DNA of 64,000 nucleotides from Hyphomonadaceae bacterium (lineage in GTDB: Bacteria; Pseudomonadota; Alphaproteobacteria; Caulobacterales; Aquidulcibacteraceae). The translations under genes were made by a program, and so were the position numbers. The stretch covers positions 1 to 64,000 of the forward strand of contig JAIELK010000006.1 in assembly GCA_019753175.1 (NCBI GenBank), written 5' to 3'. Numbering within the stretch: position 1 is the first letter of the stretch; each line of letters begins with the position of its first letter. The notes beneath the pieces were generated by a model. It saw only the letters and a program-made list of their open reading frames with translations. It was not told the origin of the DNA and made no database searches. Of the stretch, positions 33,368 through 46,418 are shown piece by piece.

Positions 33368-36300
33368 ATGGACCAGCAAGCGCGCGTGAAACTGAATCAT
33401 TGGCGCCGCGCGCTTGCGCGCGGCCGCCGTCAGCTCGTGCAGCGCGCTGGTTCGCCCTGGCGTGACCGCACCCTCATAGCTGGTGAATTGTTCAGCCTTG
33501 AGCGACTTGAGAAGCACGCCCGCACCCTCGCCGCCGCGCACACCATCCCAGAACGTCCACAGCCGCGCCCATCGCTAGCACGCCGGCTGCGCAACAATGC
33601 CGAGGCGCTCCACGCCGTGCTTTCTGAACTGAACCAGGCTGTTGCAGGCCAGGAAGCGCTCTCGCCGGCGGCGGAGTGGATTATCGACAACTACCATATC
33701 GCCGAACGCCAAATTCGCGATATCAGAACAGACCTGCCACCCGGCTATTACCGCCGCCTCCCGAAATTGGCGGCCGGCCATTTGGCTGGCTATCCCCGCA
33801 TCCTCGGCGCCGTCTGGGCCTATGTCGCCCACACCGACAATCACTTTGAACCGAGCGCTCTCTGCCGCTACTTCACCGCCTACCAAGAGGTCGCTCCGCT
33901 CACTATTGGCGAGTTGTGGGCCATACCCATTTCGCTGCGCTTCCTGCTTGTTGAGAACTTGCGCCGCCACGCCGACATCATCCTCGCCAATCGCAGCGCC
34001 CGTTTATACGCCAAGGCATGGACCGAAGCGCGACTGCGCCAACCGGCGGGGACCATCCTTCCAATCGACCTTGAACTATCGCAACCGGCCTTCCTGCTCG
34101 AGCTCGCCCATGGGCTGCGCGACCATGCTGTCGACGCCGAGCCGATCCTGCATCAGTTGGATGAGCATCTGGCGACGGAAGACCTGACCGTCGATGCGCT
34201 CGTGCAGCGCGAACAGCAACGCCAAGTCGCCGCCACGGTGAGCGTCCGCAACATCATCACCAGCATGCGGCTGATCAATGATGTGGATTGGCGCATTCTG
34301 GTCGAGCGCCTCAGTCCAGTGGACGCCATCCTCAATGGCGCAAGAGATTACGCGCGCATGGATTTCGCGACGCGCAACCTCTATCGCGCCGCCATAGAAG
34401 AGCTTGCGCGCGGGGCCGCAGCGACCGAAACCGCTATAGCCGCCGCTGCACTCGACGCGGCGCGCAGCAACCAAGACCGCGCGCGCGCCGACCCTGGTTA
34501 CGTTCTCATAGGCGCTGGACGAAGCATCTTCGAACAGACCGTTGGATATAGGGCGCCAATCGAAGCTTGGCCGGGGCGGCTCCTCCGCGCGTTGGGTGTG
34601 AGCGGCTATGTCGGCCTTTGCGCGCTCGCGTCAATCGCTCTACTGGTGCTGGCCGCCGCGCCGCTCGTCTCCAGCCAAGCGCATGTGCTGTTCTTGGTTA
34701 CGCTCGCTGCGCTTGGGCTTGTTGTCGCCGCCGATGGCGGCGTTGCGATCGTCAACCACTTTGTGACGCGCGGGTTTCGCGCAACCATCTTGCCTGGCAT
34801 GGAACTTGACGGCGCTATTCCTGGCGAGCTTCGCACGCTCGTCGTGATGCCGACCCTGCTGACCAGCGTGGCGGCCATTGAAGACCAGGTTGCACGGCTC
34901 GAGGTGCATTTCCTTACCAGTCCGCCCGGAGAAATCTATTTCGCGCTGCTTTCGGACTGGACGGACGCCGACACAGAACAGCGCTCCGATGATGACGCCC
35001 TGCTCACTTGCGCTGCGCGCGCCATTGACGCGCTGAACCGCCGCCATGGACCGGCAAACGTTGGCGCGCGCTTCTACCTGTTGCACCGGCGACGCGTTTG
35101 GACCGACAGCGAACAGTGCTGGATGGGCTGGGAACGCAAGCGCGGCAAGTTGCGTGAACTCAATACGCTTCTGCGCGGGAGCACGGAGACGACCTTCACC
35201 GCCCTTGATGGGCAACCGCCCATGCCGCCGCCGGCGGTGCGCTACGTGATCACCTTGGACGCGGACACGCGGCTGACTCGCGACGCCATTCGGCGTTTGA
35301 TTGGCAAGATGGCGCACCCGCTCAATGCGCCGCGATACGACAACAAGGCTGGCCGCGTCGTTGAGGGTTATGCGATCCTTCAGCCGCGCATTACCCCGGC
35401 CATGCCGGTGGGACACGAGGCCACGCTCTTTCTCCGGGTGTTCTCCAGCATGAGCGGCATTGATCCTTATGCCGCAGCCGCATCCGACGTCTATCAGGAC
35501 CTCCTCGGAGAGGGATCATACGCCGGCAAAGGCATCTATGACATCGACGCCTTCGAGCAGGCGCTCGGGGAGCGGGTACCGCGATCCTCGCTTCTAAGCC
35601 ACGATCTCTTCGAAGGCGTGTTTGCCCGCTCGGGCCTGGCTTCGGACATCGAGTTCGTGGAGGAATTCCCCGCCCGCTATGACACGGCCGCCTTGCGTCA
35701 TCACCGCTGGGCGCGTGGAGACTGGCAGCTCCTTCCGTGGATTGTCGGTTCACCCAAGACGCCCGCTGGAGATCGCACGCGAACGCCAATCATCGGGCGT
35801 CTCAAGATGCTCGATAACTTGCGACGCAGCCTAGCGGCGCCCGCGGCCGCGCTGGCGCTTGTCCTGGGTTTTGCCCTGCCGTTACCCGCCGCACTCGCAT
35901 GGAGCGGCGCCCTGCTTGCGCTGATCGCCATCCCGCCGCTCATGCCTGTGATCGCGGAACTCTACACATCCAAACCGCAACACCCACTTCGTCACAGGTT
36001 ATGGGCGTTTATCAAGGATTTCAGGCTCGCTTTGACACAGTGGGCGCTGTCGGTCGCGCTCCTCGCCCATGAGGCCTGGCTGATGGCCGACGCCGCACTT
36101 CGTACGCTGGTGCGCCTTGCGAGCCGCAAACGCCTGCTCGAGTGGACACCGGCCGCGCAGGCGGCGTTCGCCGCGACACTGAGCCGGCGCGCCTATTATC
36201 GCCACATGGCGGGCGCGCTTGTCGTCGCCACCGCCGCGCTCGTGGTTGGCGTCTTATCGAGCACGCTCCCCGTGGCCACTGCTTTCTCCCTAATTTGGTT

Positions 36301-39300
36301 CGCTTCTCCCGCGATCGCCTTCTGGTCAAGCTGTCCGGCGGCAGTGCTCACGCCTCCACTCTCGCCCGCCGACGCGCGAGGTCTGCGTCTTATCGCACGC
36401 CGCACGTGGCGCTACTTTGAGACATTCGTTACCGCGCGCGACAATTATTTGCCGCCAGACAATTTCCAGACCGCGCCCCGTCCGGTTGTCGCCCGCCGGA
36501 CCTCGCCCACGAACATCGGGCTCTATCTGCTTTCCATCGTGGCAGCGCGCGAGTTCGGTTGGATCAGCACCACAGACGCCAGCGAGCGCTTCACGCGCAC
36601 CTTAGATTCGCTTGCGAAGCTTGAACGCTACCGTGGCCACTTTTTTAATTGGTACGACACCGGCGATTTGCGCGCGCTTGAGCCGCGCTATGTGTCTTCC
36701 GTCGATAGCGGCAATCTCGCCGGACATCTCATCGCCGCCGCGCATTCGTGTGAGGCTTGGGCAAAGGTCCCTGACTCCATCGCCATCGACCTCACAGGCG
36801 CAGCGGACGCCGTGCACATTGCCCGTAGCGAGGCGTGCGCCTTTCGCCAAACCAAACGCTTGCCGGGGCTGCCTTGGTCAGAGGTCAGCAACGTGCTTGA
36901 CAGGATCGAACAGCGACTGTCTGTCCGCCCCTACAGTGAGGGCGAACTCGACTCGCTCATCCGCTTGGCCAACACCCTCGCCGACACAGTGCGCGCGCAT
37001 GCACAAGACGATCAAAGCGAGGCAAGCGCCGATCTCATTGATTGGATCGATGCGATTCCGGCCGCGCTAACAGCCGCATCTCAAGACACACGCCGCGATG
37101 GCGCCATTGCTGAACGGCTGATGCGCCTTGCCCACGAAATGCGGAGCTTTGCTCTCGCCATGGACTTCAGTTTCCTCATTGATCCCGATCGCCTGCTGCT
37201 GTCCATCGGCTATCGCGGCGCCGATAATGCGCTCGACCCCAGTTGCTATGATTTGTTGGCGTCTGAAGCGAGGCTCGCGAGCTTCCTTGCCATCGCCAAG
37301 GGCGATGCGCCGACAAAGCACTGGTTCCGGCTGGGCCGTGGCCTGACGCCCTTGAAAAACGGCGCCGCTCTTATCTCGTGGTCCGGCTCCATGTTCGAGT
37401 ACTTGATGCCCTCGCTGGTGATGCAAGAGCCAACCCATTCCCTCTTGCACAATACGCACAATGAGATTGTCCAACGTCAAATGGAGTATGCGGCTTCACG
37501 CGGCGCGCCCTGGGGCGTCTCTGAGTCCGCCTACAGCGCCCGCGACATCGAGCGGACCTACCAATATTCAAGCTTCGGCATTCCCGATCTCGGCCTTAAG
37601 CGCGGCCTCGCCGATAACTACGTTGTCTCGCCCTACGCTACCGCACTGGCCGCCTTGGTGGCGCCTGAGGCGGCGGCGCGCAATTTCGAGCGCCTTGCCG
37701 GCCTGGGCGCGCTTGGGCGCTATGGCTTCATTGAAGCCATCGACTTCACGCCCCAACGCCTGCCAGAGGGCGCATCACTCGTCTTGGTCGAGGCCTTCAT
37801 GGCCCACCACCAAGGAATGACCATCGCCGCCATCGCCAATGTCGTGCTTGATGGCGTCATCCGGCGGAGATTTCACGCCGAGCCCATGGTTCGGGCTGCG
37901 GAACTGCTGCTGCACGAGCGCACCCCACGCGTCGTACGACCTGCAATGATCGCACACCCCGCAAAGCCTGCGTACGCGGCGGCGCACACAGAAATGGCGC
38001 AGAGTTCACGGCGCGCCGCCAACCCGCAGAGCGCAACACCCATCGCCCAGCTTCTGTCCAACGGACACTATGCCGTCATGCTCACAGGCGCTGGATCTGG
38101 ATACAGCGCCTGGGGCGACATCGCGATCACACGCTGGCGCGAAGATCCGACCTGCGACGCCATGGGCAGCTACCTCTATCTGCGCGACGTGGAAACTGGG
38201 GCATGTTGGTCACCCACCTTCCAACCGCTGCTCGGCGATCCCAACGCCTATGAGATTTGGTTTGAAGAGGAGCGCGCCGAATTCGTGCGTCATGACCGCG
38301 CCCTTGTGACAAGCATGGATGTGCTGGTGTCGCCGGAAGACGACGCCGAGGTGAGACGGATCACGTTGACAAACCGCGGCGCGACGCTGCGCGAGATAGA
38401 GGTCACCTCTTACCTTGAACTCGCGCTGGCGCCCCCGCGCGCCGATGCCGCCCACCCAGCTTTCTCCAAACTCTTCGTCGAGACCGAGCAGCTTGCGCGC
38501 AGCGGCGCCCTGCTGGCGCGGCGGCGCAGGCGTGCGCCGGAGGAGGAAGAGATATGGGCCGGTCATAGAGTGATTGTGGAGGGCCAGATGATCGGCGCGG
38601 CGGAGTTTGAAACTGATCGCGCCCGGCTCTTGGGCCGCGGCCGGACGCCGCAATCGCCGCTGGCGATCTTGAACGGGAGTCCGCTCACCGGCGCAACCGG
38701 CGCCGTGCTCGATCCGATTTTCGCATTACGCCGGCGTGTTCGCGTATTGCCTGGCCAGACCACGAGGCTTCATTTCTGGACTATCGCCGCCAAGTCGCGT
38801 CCCGCGGCGCTCGATCTCATCGATCGCCACGGGGATGCATCCGCCTACGACCGCGTCACGGCGCAAGCCTGGACGCAGACCCAGGTGCAACTCAGCCATC
38901 TGGGGATCGACCGCGTCGCCGCCGCGCTCTACCAGCAGCTTGGCGCGCATCTTCTGTTCGCAACGCCCGCCATGCGCGCACACGCTGACGCAATCAAAGA
39001 CGGCGCAGCGCCTCAGAGCGAATTGTGGAGCCTCGGCATTTCAGGCGATCTGCCGATCCTGCTCGTCCGCATCTCTGAAGAAGCAGAATTGGGCATCGTC
39101 AAAGAAACCCTGCGGGCTTTCGAATACTTGCGCACCAAACGACTGGCGTTTGACCTCGTCATCGTCAACGAACGCGCCGCTTCCTATCTGCAAGAGCTTC
39201 AAGCCGCGTTGGAGCACCTGGCCCGCACCAGCCGCGCCAGACCGCACATCGGCGTTGAGCCGCCCTTAGGCGGCGTTTATTTGTTGCGCAGCGATTTGGC

Positions 39301-41887
39301 GACGGCGCGCGCGAAGGCGCTGCTTCTCGCCGCGGCGCACGTCGTTCTCTCAGGCGAACGCGGGACGCTGGCCGATCAACTCGCGCGCCGGGCCCAGACG
39401 GTCGCGCCGACGCCGCCGCGGCCGCGCCCGCCGGGACCCGCGTCCGATCTCAGCTCACTTGAACCGGCGTCCGACTTGCAATTCACCAACGGCGTTGGCG
39501 GTTTTGCCGCCGATGGCGCTGAATATGTCATGTCGTTCTCAGCGGGCGCGCCCACCCCTGCCCCCTGGATCAACGTCATCGCCAACCCGGACTTCGGTTT
39601 TCAGGTTAGCGAAACCGGCGCGAGTTCGACATGGTCTATCAATAGCCGCGAACGCCAACTCACGCCCTGGGCCAATGATCCAGTCTCCGCTCCCACAGGG
39701 CAGGCGTTCTTTATTCGCGACAATGACACGCTCACCATTTGGAGCCCGACCGCCGCGCCCATGCCCAATGCCGCCCGCTTCAACGCGCGGCATGGATTTG
39801 GCTACAGTGTGTTCGAATATCTCGCTCACGGCGTGAAGACGGCGCTCACCGAGTACGTCGCGCTCAATGACCCGGTGCGCATATCGCGTCTGGTTTTGCG
39901 CAACACATCCAGCGCTCGGCTGCGCCTGTCGATCACGGCCTATGTCGAATGGGCGCTCGCGCCATCGCGCGCTCAAGCCGCGCACATCATCACTGAGCGC
40001 GACGCCGCGACCGGGGCCCTTTTCGCTCGCAACGCTTGGGCTCAAGCCTTTCAGGGGCGTGTGGCCTTTGCCGACTTACTTGGCGCACAAACGAGTTTGA
40101 CCGGCGACCGTCGCGAGTTCCTCGGCCGCAACGGATCGCTCGCCAATCCCATCGCTCTCAGTGGCGGCGGCGCGCTCTCGGGCCGCGTTGGCGCGGGTCT
40201 CGATCCATGCGCTGCTCTGCAAGCCGACATTGCGCTTGATCCTGGGGAAGCGAAGGAGATCGTGCTGTTGCTGGGCGACGCCACCGATGCAGCGTCGGCA
40301 CGCGCGCTCATTGAACGCTACCGTAAGGCTGATCTTGCCCAGGTACTGGACGATGTCCGCACCCGTTGGCGCGGGCTGCTCTCAGCCATCGAAGTGAAAA
40401 CCCCCGATCGCTCCTTCGACCTCATGGTCAATGGCTGGCTGCTCTATCAGGCGCTCGCCTGCCGGATCTGGGCGCGCGCGGGCTATTACCAGGCGAGCGG
40501 CGCTTACGGATTCCGTGACCAATTGCAAGATATCATGGCGTTCGCGGTCATTGAGCCCGCACGCGCGCGCGAGCACATTCTGCGGTGCGCCAGTAGGCAG
40601 TTCGTCGAGGGCGATGTTCAGCATTGGTGGTTGCCGGAAACCAGCCAGGGAGTGCGCACGCGCATTTCCGACGATCGCGTTTGGCTTGCCGCCGCGACAG
40701 CGCACTATGCATGCGCATCGGGCGATGTGGCGATCTTGAATGAGACGGCGCCGTTTCTTCAGGGGCCCCTGCTTGCGGCGGACCAACACGAGGCGTTCTT
40801 CACGCCTGAAAGAGCCCAGGAAACAGCCTCCCTCTACGAGCACTGCGCGCGTGCGCTCGACATCAGCTTGGCGACAGGCGCCCATGGCGCGCCGTTGATC
40901 GGCGGCGGCGATTGGAACGACGGCATGAACCGCATCGGCCACGAGGGGCGCGGCGAAAGCGTCTGGCTTGGCTGGTTTCTCATCCGCACGCTGCGTGATT
41001 TTTCGCCCATCGCCGAGCAACGCGGGGACATTGAACGCGCCGCGATATGGCGTAAGCACGCCGATGCAATGGCGGATGCGCTCAATCGCCATGCCTGGGA
41101 CGGCGAATGGTTCGTGCGGGGTTGGTACGATGACGGGGCCCCGCTTGGCTCTGCCTCCAGCGACGAATGCCGCATCGACTCGATCGCGCAATCATGGGCG
41201 GTGCTTTCCGGCGCGGGCGAACGCCAATTGACGCAACGGGCGATGGCGTCAGTGGAGCGCGATCTTGTTCGCTCACAAGAGGCGATGGCGCTGCTGTTCA
41301 CGCCGCCGTTCGACCAGACCCAACGCGAACCGGGATACATCAAGGGCTATCCGCCGGGCATCCGTGAGAACGGCGGGCAATACACTCATGCCGCGCTTTG
41401 GTCGGTGATGGCGCTTGCCGAACTTGGCGAGGGTGACAAGGCTGCCGCCCTCTTCTGGATGCTCAATCCGATCAATCACACCCGCACGCGCACGGACGTG
41501 CATCGTTATAAAGTCGAGCCGTATGCAGTGGCGGCGGACATCTACGCCGCGCCGATGCATTTGGGCCGCGGCGGCTGGACTTGGTACACGGGGTCCGCGG
41601 CGCTCATGCACCGCGCCGCCGTCGAATACATTCTGGGCCTGCGCTTCCACGGCGACCACTTCACCATTGATCCCTGCATTCCCAAAAGTTGGCCGGAGTT
41701 TGCGATGACGCTCCGTCTCGACCGTTATCGCTACGATATCCGCATCGACAACAGCGCTGGCGTTTCGAGAGGGGTGGCGCACGTTCGCTTGGATGATGTC
41801 GCCCTTACCGGGGCCCCGGCTCGCATCCCGGCCCATCCCGGCCCGCCCCGCCGCGTCGATGTCGTTATGGGAGCCTCTCGATCGTGA
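33368..41887 (+). CDS. ndvB: Cyclic beta-1,2-glucan synthase (NdvB/ChvB)
   Basis: A 2839-residue inner-membrane enzyme that initiates, elongates and cyclises periplasmic beta-1,2-glucans from UDP-glucose; length is typical of NdvB. The N-terminal third is soluble, followed by hydrophobic helices near residues 410-470. A GT84 glycosyltransferase core has YVITLDADTRLTRDAIRRL (DxD) and HHRWARGDWQLL (the Q/R-x-x-RW element); more membrane helices follow. The C-terminal half contains carbohydrate-binding and GH94 phosphorylase-like domains, with the catalytic-region motif GGGDWNDGMNRIG and the later YKVEPYAVAADIYAAPMHLGRGGWTWYTGSA. It is translationally coupled (GTGA) to exoD. Confidence 0.95.
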   Translation: MDQQARVKLNHWRRALARGRRQLVQRAGSPWRDRTLIAGELFSLERLEKHARTLAAAHTIPERPQPRPSLARRLRNNAEALHAVLSELNQAVAGQEALSPAAEWIIDNYHIAERQIRDIRTDLPPGYYRRLPKLAAGHLAGYPRILGAVWAYVAHTDNHFEPSALCRYFTAYQEVAPLTIGELWAIPISLRFLLVENLRRHADIILANRSARLYAKAWTEARLRQPAGTILPIDLELSQPAFLLELAHGLRDHAVDAEPILHQLDEHLATEDLTVDALVQREQQRQVAATVSVRNIITSMRLINDVDWRILVERLSPVDAILNGARDYARMDFATRNLYRAAIEELARGAAATETAIAAAALDAARSNQDRARADPGYVLIGAGRSIFEQTVGYRAPIEAWPGRLLRALGVSGYVGLCALASIALLVLAAAPLVSSQAHVLFLVTLAALGLVVAADGGVAIVNHFVTRGFRATILPGMELDGAIPGELRTLVVMPTLLTSVAAIEDQVARLEVHFLTSPPGEIYFALLSDWTDADTEQRSDDDALLTCAARAIDALNRRHGPANVGARFYLLHRRRVWTDSEQCWMGWERKRGKLRELNTLLRGSTETTFTALDGQPPMPPPAVRYVITLDADTRLTRDAIRRLIGKMAHPLNAPRYDNKAGRVVEGYAILQPRITPAMPVGHEATLFLRVFSSMSGIDPYAAAASDVYQDLLGEGSYAGKGIYDIDAFEQALGERVPRSSLLSHDLFEGVFARSGLASDIEFVEEFPARYDTAALRHHRWARGDWQLLPWIVGSPKTPAGDRTRTPIIGRLKMLDNLRRSLAAPAAALALVLGFALPLPAALAWSGALLALIAIPPLMPVIAELYTSKPQHPLRHRLWAFIKDFRLALTQWALSVALLAHEAWLMADAALRTLVRLASRKRLLEWTPAAQAAFAATLSRRAYYRHMAGALVVATAALVVGVLSSTLPVATAFSLIWFASPAIAFWSSCPAAVLTPPLSPADARGLRLIARRTWRYFETFVTARDNYLPPDNFQTAPRPVVARRTSPTNIGLYLLSIVAAREFGWISTTDASERFTRTLDSLAKLERYRGHFFNWYDTGDLRALEPRYVSSVDSGNLAGHLIAAAHSCEAWAKVPDSIAIDLTGAADAVHIARSEACAFRQTKRLPGLPWSEVSNVLDRIEQRLSVRPYSEGELDSLIRLANTLADTVRAHAQDDQSEASADLIDWIDAIPAALTAASQDTRRDGAIAERLMRLAHEMRSFALAMDFSFLIDPDRLLLSIGYRGADNALDPSCYDLLASEARLASFLAIAKGDAPTKHWFRLGRGLTPLKNGAALISWSGSMFEYLMPSLVMQEPTHSLLHNTHNEIVQRQMEYAASRGAPWGVSESAYSARDIERTYQYSSFGIPDLGLKRGLADNYVVSPYATALAALVAPEAAARNFERLAGLGALGRYGFIEAIDFTPQRLPEGASLVLVEAFMAHHQGMTIAAIANVVLDGVIRRRFHAEPMVRAAELLLHERTPRVVRPAMIAHPAKPAYAAAHTEMAQSSRRAANPQSATPIAQLLSNGHYAVMLTGAGSGYSAWGDIAITRWREDPTCDAMGSYLYLRDVETGACWSPTFQPLLGDPNAYEIWFEEERAEFVRHDRALVTSMDVLVSPEDDAEVRRITLTNRGATLREIEVTSYLELALAPPRADAAHPAFSKLFVETEQLARSGALLARRRRRAPEEEEIWAGHRVIVEGQMIGAAEFETDRARLLGRGRTPQSPLAILNGSPLTGATGAVLDPIFALRRRVRVLPGQTTRLHFWTIAAKSRPAALDLIDRHGDASAYDRVTAQAWTQTQVQLSHLGIDRVAAALYQQLGAHLLFATPAMRAHADAIKDGAAPQSELWSLGISGDLPILLVRISEEAELGIVKETLRAFEYLRTKRLAFDLVIVNERAASYLQELQAALEHLARTSRARPHIGVEPPLGGVYLLRSDLATARAKALLLAAAHVVLSGERGTLADQLARRAQTVAPTPPRPRPPGPASDLSSLEPASDLQFTNGVGGFAADGAEYVMSFSAGAPTPAPWINVIANPDFGFQVSETGASSTWSINSRERQLTPWANDPVSAPTGQAFFIRDNDTLTIWSPTAAPMPNAARFNARHGFGYSVFEYLAHGVKTALTEYVALNDPVRISRLVLRNTSSARLRLSITAYVEWALAPSRAQAAHIITERDAATGALFARNAWAQAFQGRVAFADLLGAQTSLTGDRREFLGRNGSLANPIALSGGGALSGRVGAGLDPCAALQADIALDPGEAKEIVLLLGDATDAASARALIERYRKADLAQVLDDVRTRWRGLLSAIEVKTPDRSFDLMVNGWLLYQALACRIWARAGYYQASGAYGFRDQLQDIMAFAVIEPARAREHILRCASRQFVEGDVQHWWLPETSQGVRTRISDDRVWLAAATAHYACASGDVAILNETAPFLQGPLLAADQHEAFFTPERAQETASLYEHCARALDISLATGAHGAPLIGGGDWNDGMNRIGHEGRGESVWLGWFLIRTLRDFSPIAEQRGDIERAAIWRKHADAMADALNRHAWDGEWFVRGWYDDGAPLGSASSDECRIDSIAQSWAVLSGAGERQLTQRAMASVERDLVRSQEAMALLFTPPFDQTQREPGYIKGYPPGIRENGGQYTHAALWSVMALAELGEGDKAAALFWMLNPINHTRTRTDVHRYKVEPYAVAADIYAAPMHLGRGGWTWYTGSAALMHRAAVEYILGLRFHGDHFTIDPCIPKSWPEFAMTLRLDRYRYDIRIDNSAGVSRGVAHVRLDDVALTGAPARIPAHPGPPRRVDVVMGASRS

Positions 41888-42483
41888 GCCAGAAAGCAGC
41901 GCGCGAAGATCTTGTGGATCTGTTGAGGAGGGTGCGCGCAATGGCCGAGCGAAGCGATGATGGGCCAGACCTCACCGTGCGCGACCTGATGGCCGTGATT
42001 GGCCGCAGGACCTATGGACCGCTGCTGTTGTTGATCGGCCTATTCTCGATTTCGCCCGCCACCATTGTGCCGGGCATGACCTGGTTTGCCGCCGCTATTG
42101 CCTTGTTCTTCGGCTTTCAGCTCATGATGGGCTTGCGCTCGCCATGGATACCGCGATCTTGGTGTGAAGCGCGCCTTCGGCGCGACGCCGTCGGCGGGGC
42201 CGCCGCCGCGATGGAGCCTTGGGCGGGCCGCATTGACGCGGTTCTGCGGCCGCGCCTCATGGTGTTGGCCGACGCGCCCTTCGCCAATCTGATTGGCGCC
42301 TTCTGCGTGATCGCCGCGATCGCGACGTTTCCGCTTGGCCTTATTCCAATGGCGCCGCTCGCGCCGGGCATCGCCATTCTCATCATGGGCTCAGGGTTGT
42401 TTGCACGCGATGGCCTGCTCTTGCTGGCGGGCTTCGTCGTCGCTGCAAGCGCGCTTGCTCTCAGCATCGCCGCGATCATGTGA
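41884..42483 (+). CDS. exoD: ExoD-family exopolysaccharide synthesis protein
   Basis: A 199-residue integral membrane protein matching the ExoD family: an N-terminal cytosolic helix with DLMAVIGRRTYGPLLLLIGLFSISPATIVPGMTW, then four to five membrane spans with PLGLIPMAPLAPGIAI. In rhizobia ExoD affects exopolysaccharide production and alkali tolerance. The GTG start overlaps the ndvB stop, so the two envelope-glucan genes are coupled. Confidence 0.9.
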   Translation: MSQKAAREDLVDLLRRVRAMAERSDDGPDLTVRDLMAVIGRRTYGPLLLLIGLFSISPATIVPGMTWFAAAIALFFGFQLMMGLRSPWIPRSWCEARLRRDAVGGAAAAMEPWAGRIDAVLRPRLMVLADAPFANLIGAFCVIAAIATFPLGLIPMAPLAPGIAILIMGSGLFARDGLLLLAGFVVAASALALSIAAIM

Positions 42484-42594
42484 CGCCCCGGCGAAAGGCT
42501 GAGCCAAGCGGGCCAATGGGGGGAGAAAGACGGCTGGCCATCGCGGACCGCCGAGGCGTCTGGCTCAAATCTAAACGCTTAGACGCCACCCGCT

Positions 42595-42608
42595 TTGATC
42601 CATCGCAA
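42595..42608 (+). promoter_or_regulatory. FixK/FNR-type box upstream of the acs-PDH operon
   Basis: TTGATCCATCGCAA fits TTG(A/C)-N6-(T/G)CAA. It is centred 65.5 bp from the ATG at 42667, predicting a leader of about 24 nt. Confidence 0.65.
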
Positions 42609-42666
42609 GGTCGCCGACCGGCGCGCACGCACTCATGCAGGCCGAGTGTTTGCGAAAGCTCCGCCA

Positions 42667-44411
<1,745 letters not shown>

Positions 44412-44415
<4 letters not shown>

Positions 44416-46418
44416 GCGCGCGTGAATTGAAGCCGCGCCTCTCGCGCGCGCATGTGCTTGATCTCTTGCGTCACATGAGCCGCGTCCGACGCTTTGAGCA
44501 GAAATGCGCCGAACTTTACACGCAGGAGAAAATCCGCGGCTTCCTGCATCTCTATGATGGGGAGGAGGCCATCGCGGCCGGCATCATTCCCGTGCTCGAG
44601 CCGAGAGACCGCATAGTCGCCACCTATCGTGAGCATGCTCATGCGCTCGTGCGCGGGGTGGCGATGAACGCGGTCATGGCGGAGATGTACGGCAAACAAG
44701 AGGGGTGCTCGCGCGGACGCGGCGGTTCGATGCATCTGTTCGACGCTGCAAGCCATTTCTACGGCGGCAACGCCATCGTCGGCGGCGGTCTGCCGATCGC
44801 GGCGGGCTTGGCGCTTGCGGACCACGTCCAGAAGACCGGCGCCGTCACAGCGTGCTTTTTTGGCGAGGGCGCGTCCGCCGAAGGCGAATTCCATGAGAGC
44901 CTCAATCTCGCGTCGCTCTGGCGCCTGCCCGTGCTGTTCGTTTGTGAGAACAACCTTTACGCCATGGGCACGGCGCTCTCGCTTTCGGAAGCCGAAACCG
45001 ACATTCGCCGCAAGGCTGTCGCGCACAAGATTGTCGCCGAAACAATCGATGGCATGGATGTCGTCGCTGTCGAAGCGGCGGCGCGGCGGGCCCTGGCGCA
45101 TATTCGCGACAAAGGCGGTCCCTATTTTCTAGAATGCCAGACCTATCGCTTTCGCGCCCATTCCATGTTCGATGCGCAGCTTTATCGCGATAAGGCGGAA
45201 GTCGAAGAATGGAAGGCCAAGGATCCGATCGTCCGCTTTCGGACTTGGGCGCTTGAAGCTGGTCTTGTCCACCACGACGACATCGCGCGCCTCGAAGGCG
45301 AGACCGATGCGGAGATCGATGCCGCTGTCGCCTTTGCTGAAGCCGGCAGCTGGGAACCTGTTCAAGACCTCACGCGCTATATGACGGCGCCGGAGCGTCC
45401 GGCGCCCCCGGCAAAGCCCGCCAGCTCCGCGGCGGCGATCGAAACCAGCTATCGCGAAGCCGTGCGCGCGGCGCTCCGCGAAGCGCTGACGCGCGAGGAA
45501 CGCGCCTTTCTCATGGGCGAAGATGTCGGCCGCTATGGCGGCTGCTACGCCGTGAGCAAAGGGCTGTTGGCCGAGTTCGGGCCTGAACGCATTCGCGATA
45601 CGCCGCTATCTGAGTCCGCCTTCACGGGCGCGGGCATTGGCGCGGGCATGGCCGGCATGCGCCCGATCGTTGAGATCATGACCGTGAACTTCAGCCTGCT
45701 CGCCCTCGATCAGATTCTGAACAACGCCGCCACCATCCGTCATATGTCTGGAAACCAATTCGGCTGCCCGATTGTGATCCGCATGGCCACCGGCGCCGGT
45801 CGCCAGCTCGCCGCGCAGCACTCGCATAGCCTCGAAGGCTGGTATGCGCACATTCCGGGCTTGCGCGTGCTGGCGCCGGCGACGCTCGAAGATGCGCGCG
45901 GCATGCTGTGGACGGCGCTGCAGGAACCCGACCCCGTGCTCATCTTCGAACACATCATGCTCTACAATATGCAGGGCGCGCTCGCGGCTGACGCGGGCGC
46001 GGTGGACATCGACCGTGCGGCGGTGCGCAAAATCGGAAAGCATCTGTCGCTCATTGCCTATGGCGCGGGCTTGCATAAGGCGTTGACGGCGGCGGGCGAG
46101 CTTCAAAAGGGCGGCATCGACGCCGAAGTCGTCGATCTGCGTTCATTGCGCCCGCTCGATGATGAGACGATCATGACATCGGTGCGCAAGACGCGGCGCG
46201 TCGTCATCATCGACGAGGCGTGGCGGAGCGGCAGCCTCTCCGCCGAAGTCGGCATGCGCATCGTCGAACAGGCGTTCTTTGATCTCGATGCGCCGATCAC
46301 GCGCGTCTGCGGCGCCGAGACTCCCATCCCCTATCCTCGTCATCTGGAGACAGCAGCGCTGCCGCAAGTCGCTGATATCGTTCGCGCTGCCCAGAGCCTC
46401 TTCGGCAAAAACCCATGA
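44412..46418 (+). CDS. Pyruvate/2-oxoacid dehydrogenase E1, fused alpha and beta subunits
   Basis: A 668-residue thiamine-diphosphate enzyme in which the alpha subunit (about 1-325, with [22 protein letters not shown] and the ThDP motif [31 protein letters not shown]) is joined by a Pro/Ala linker to the beta subunit (about 340-668, with [33 protein letters not shown] and a C-terminal VIIDEAW). Normally these are separate genes. It decarboxylates pyruvate or a related 2-oxoacid and passes the acyl group to E2. It overlaps both neighbours by ATGA. Confidence 0.92.
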
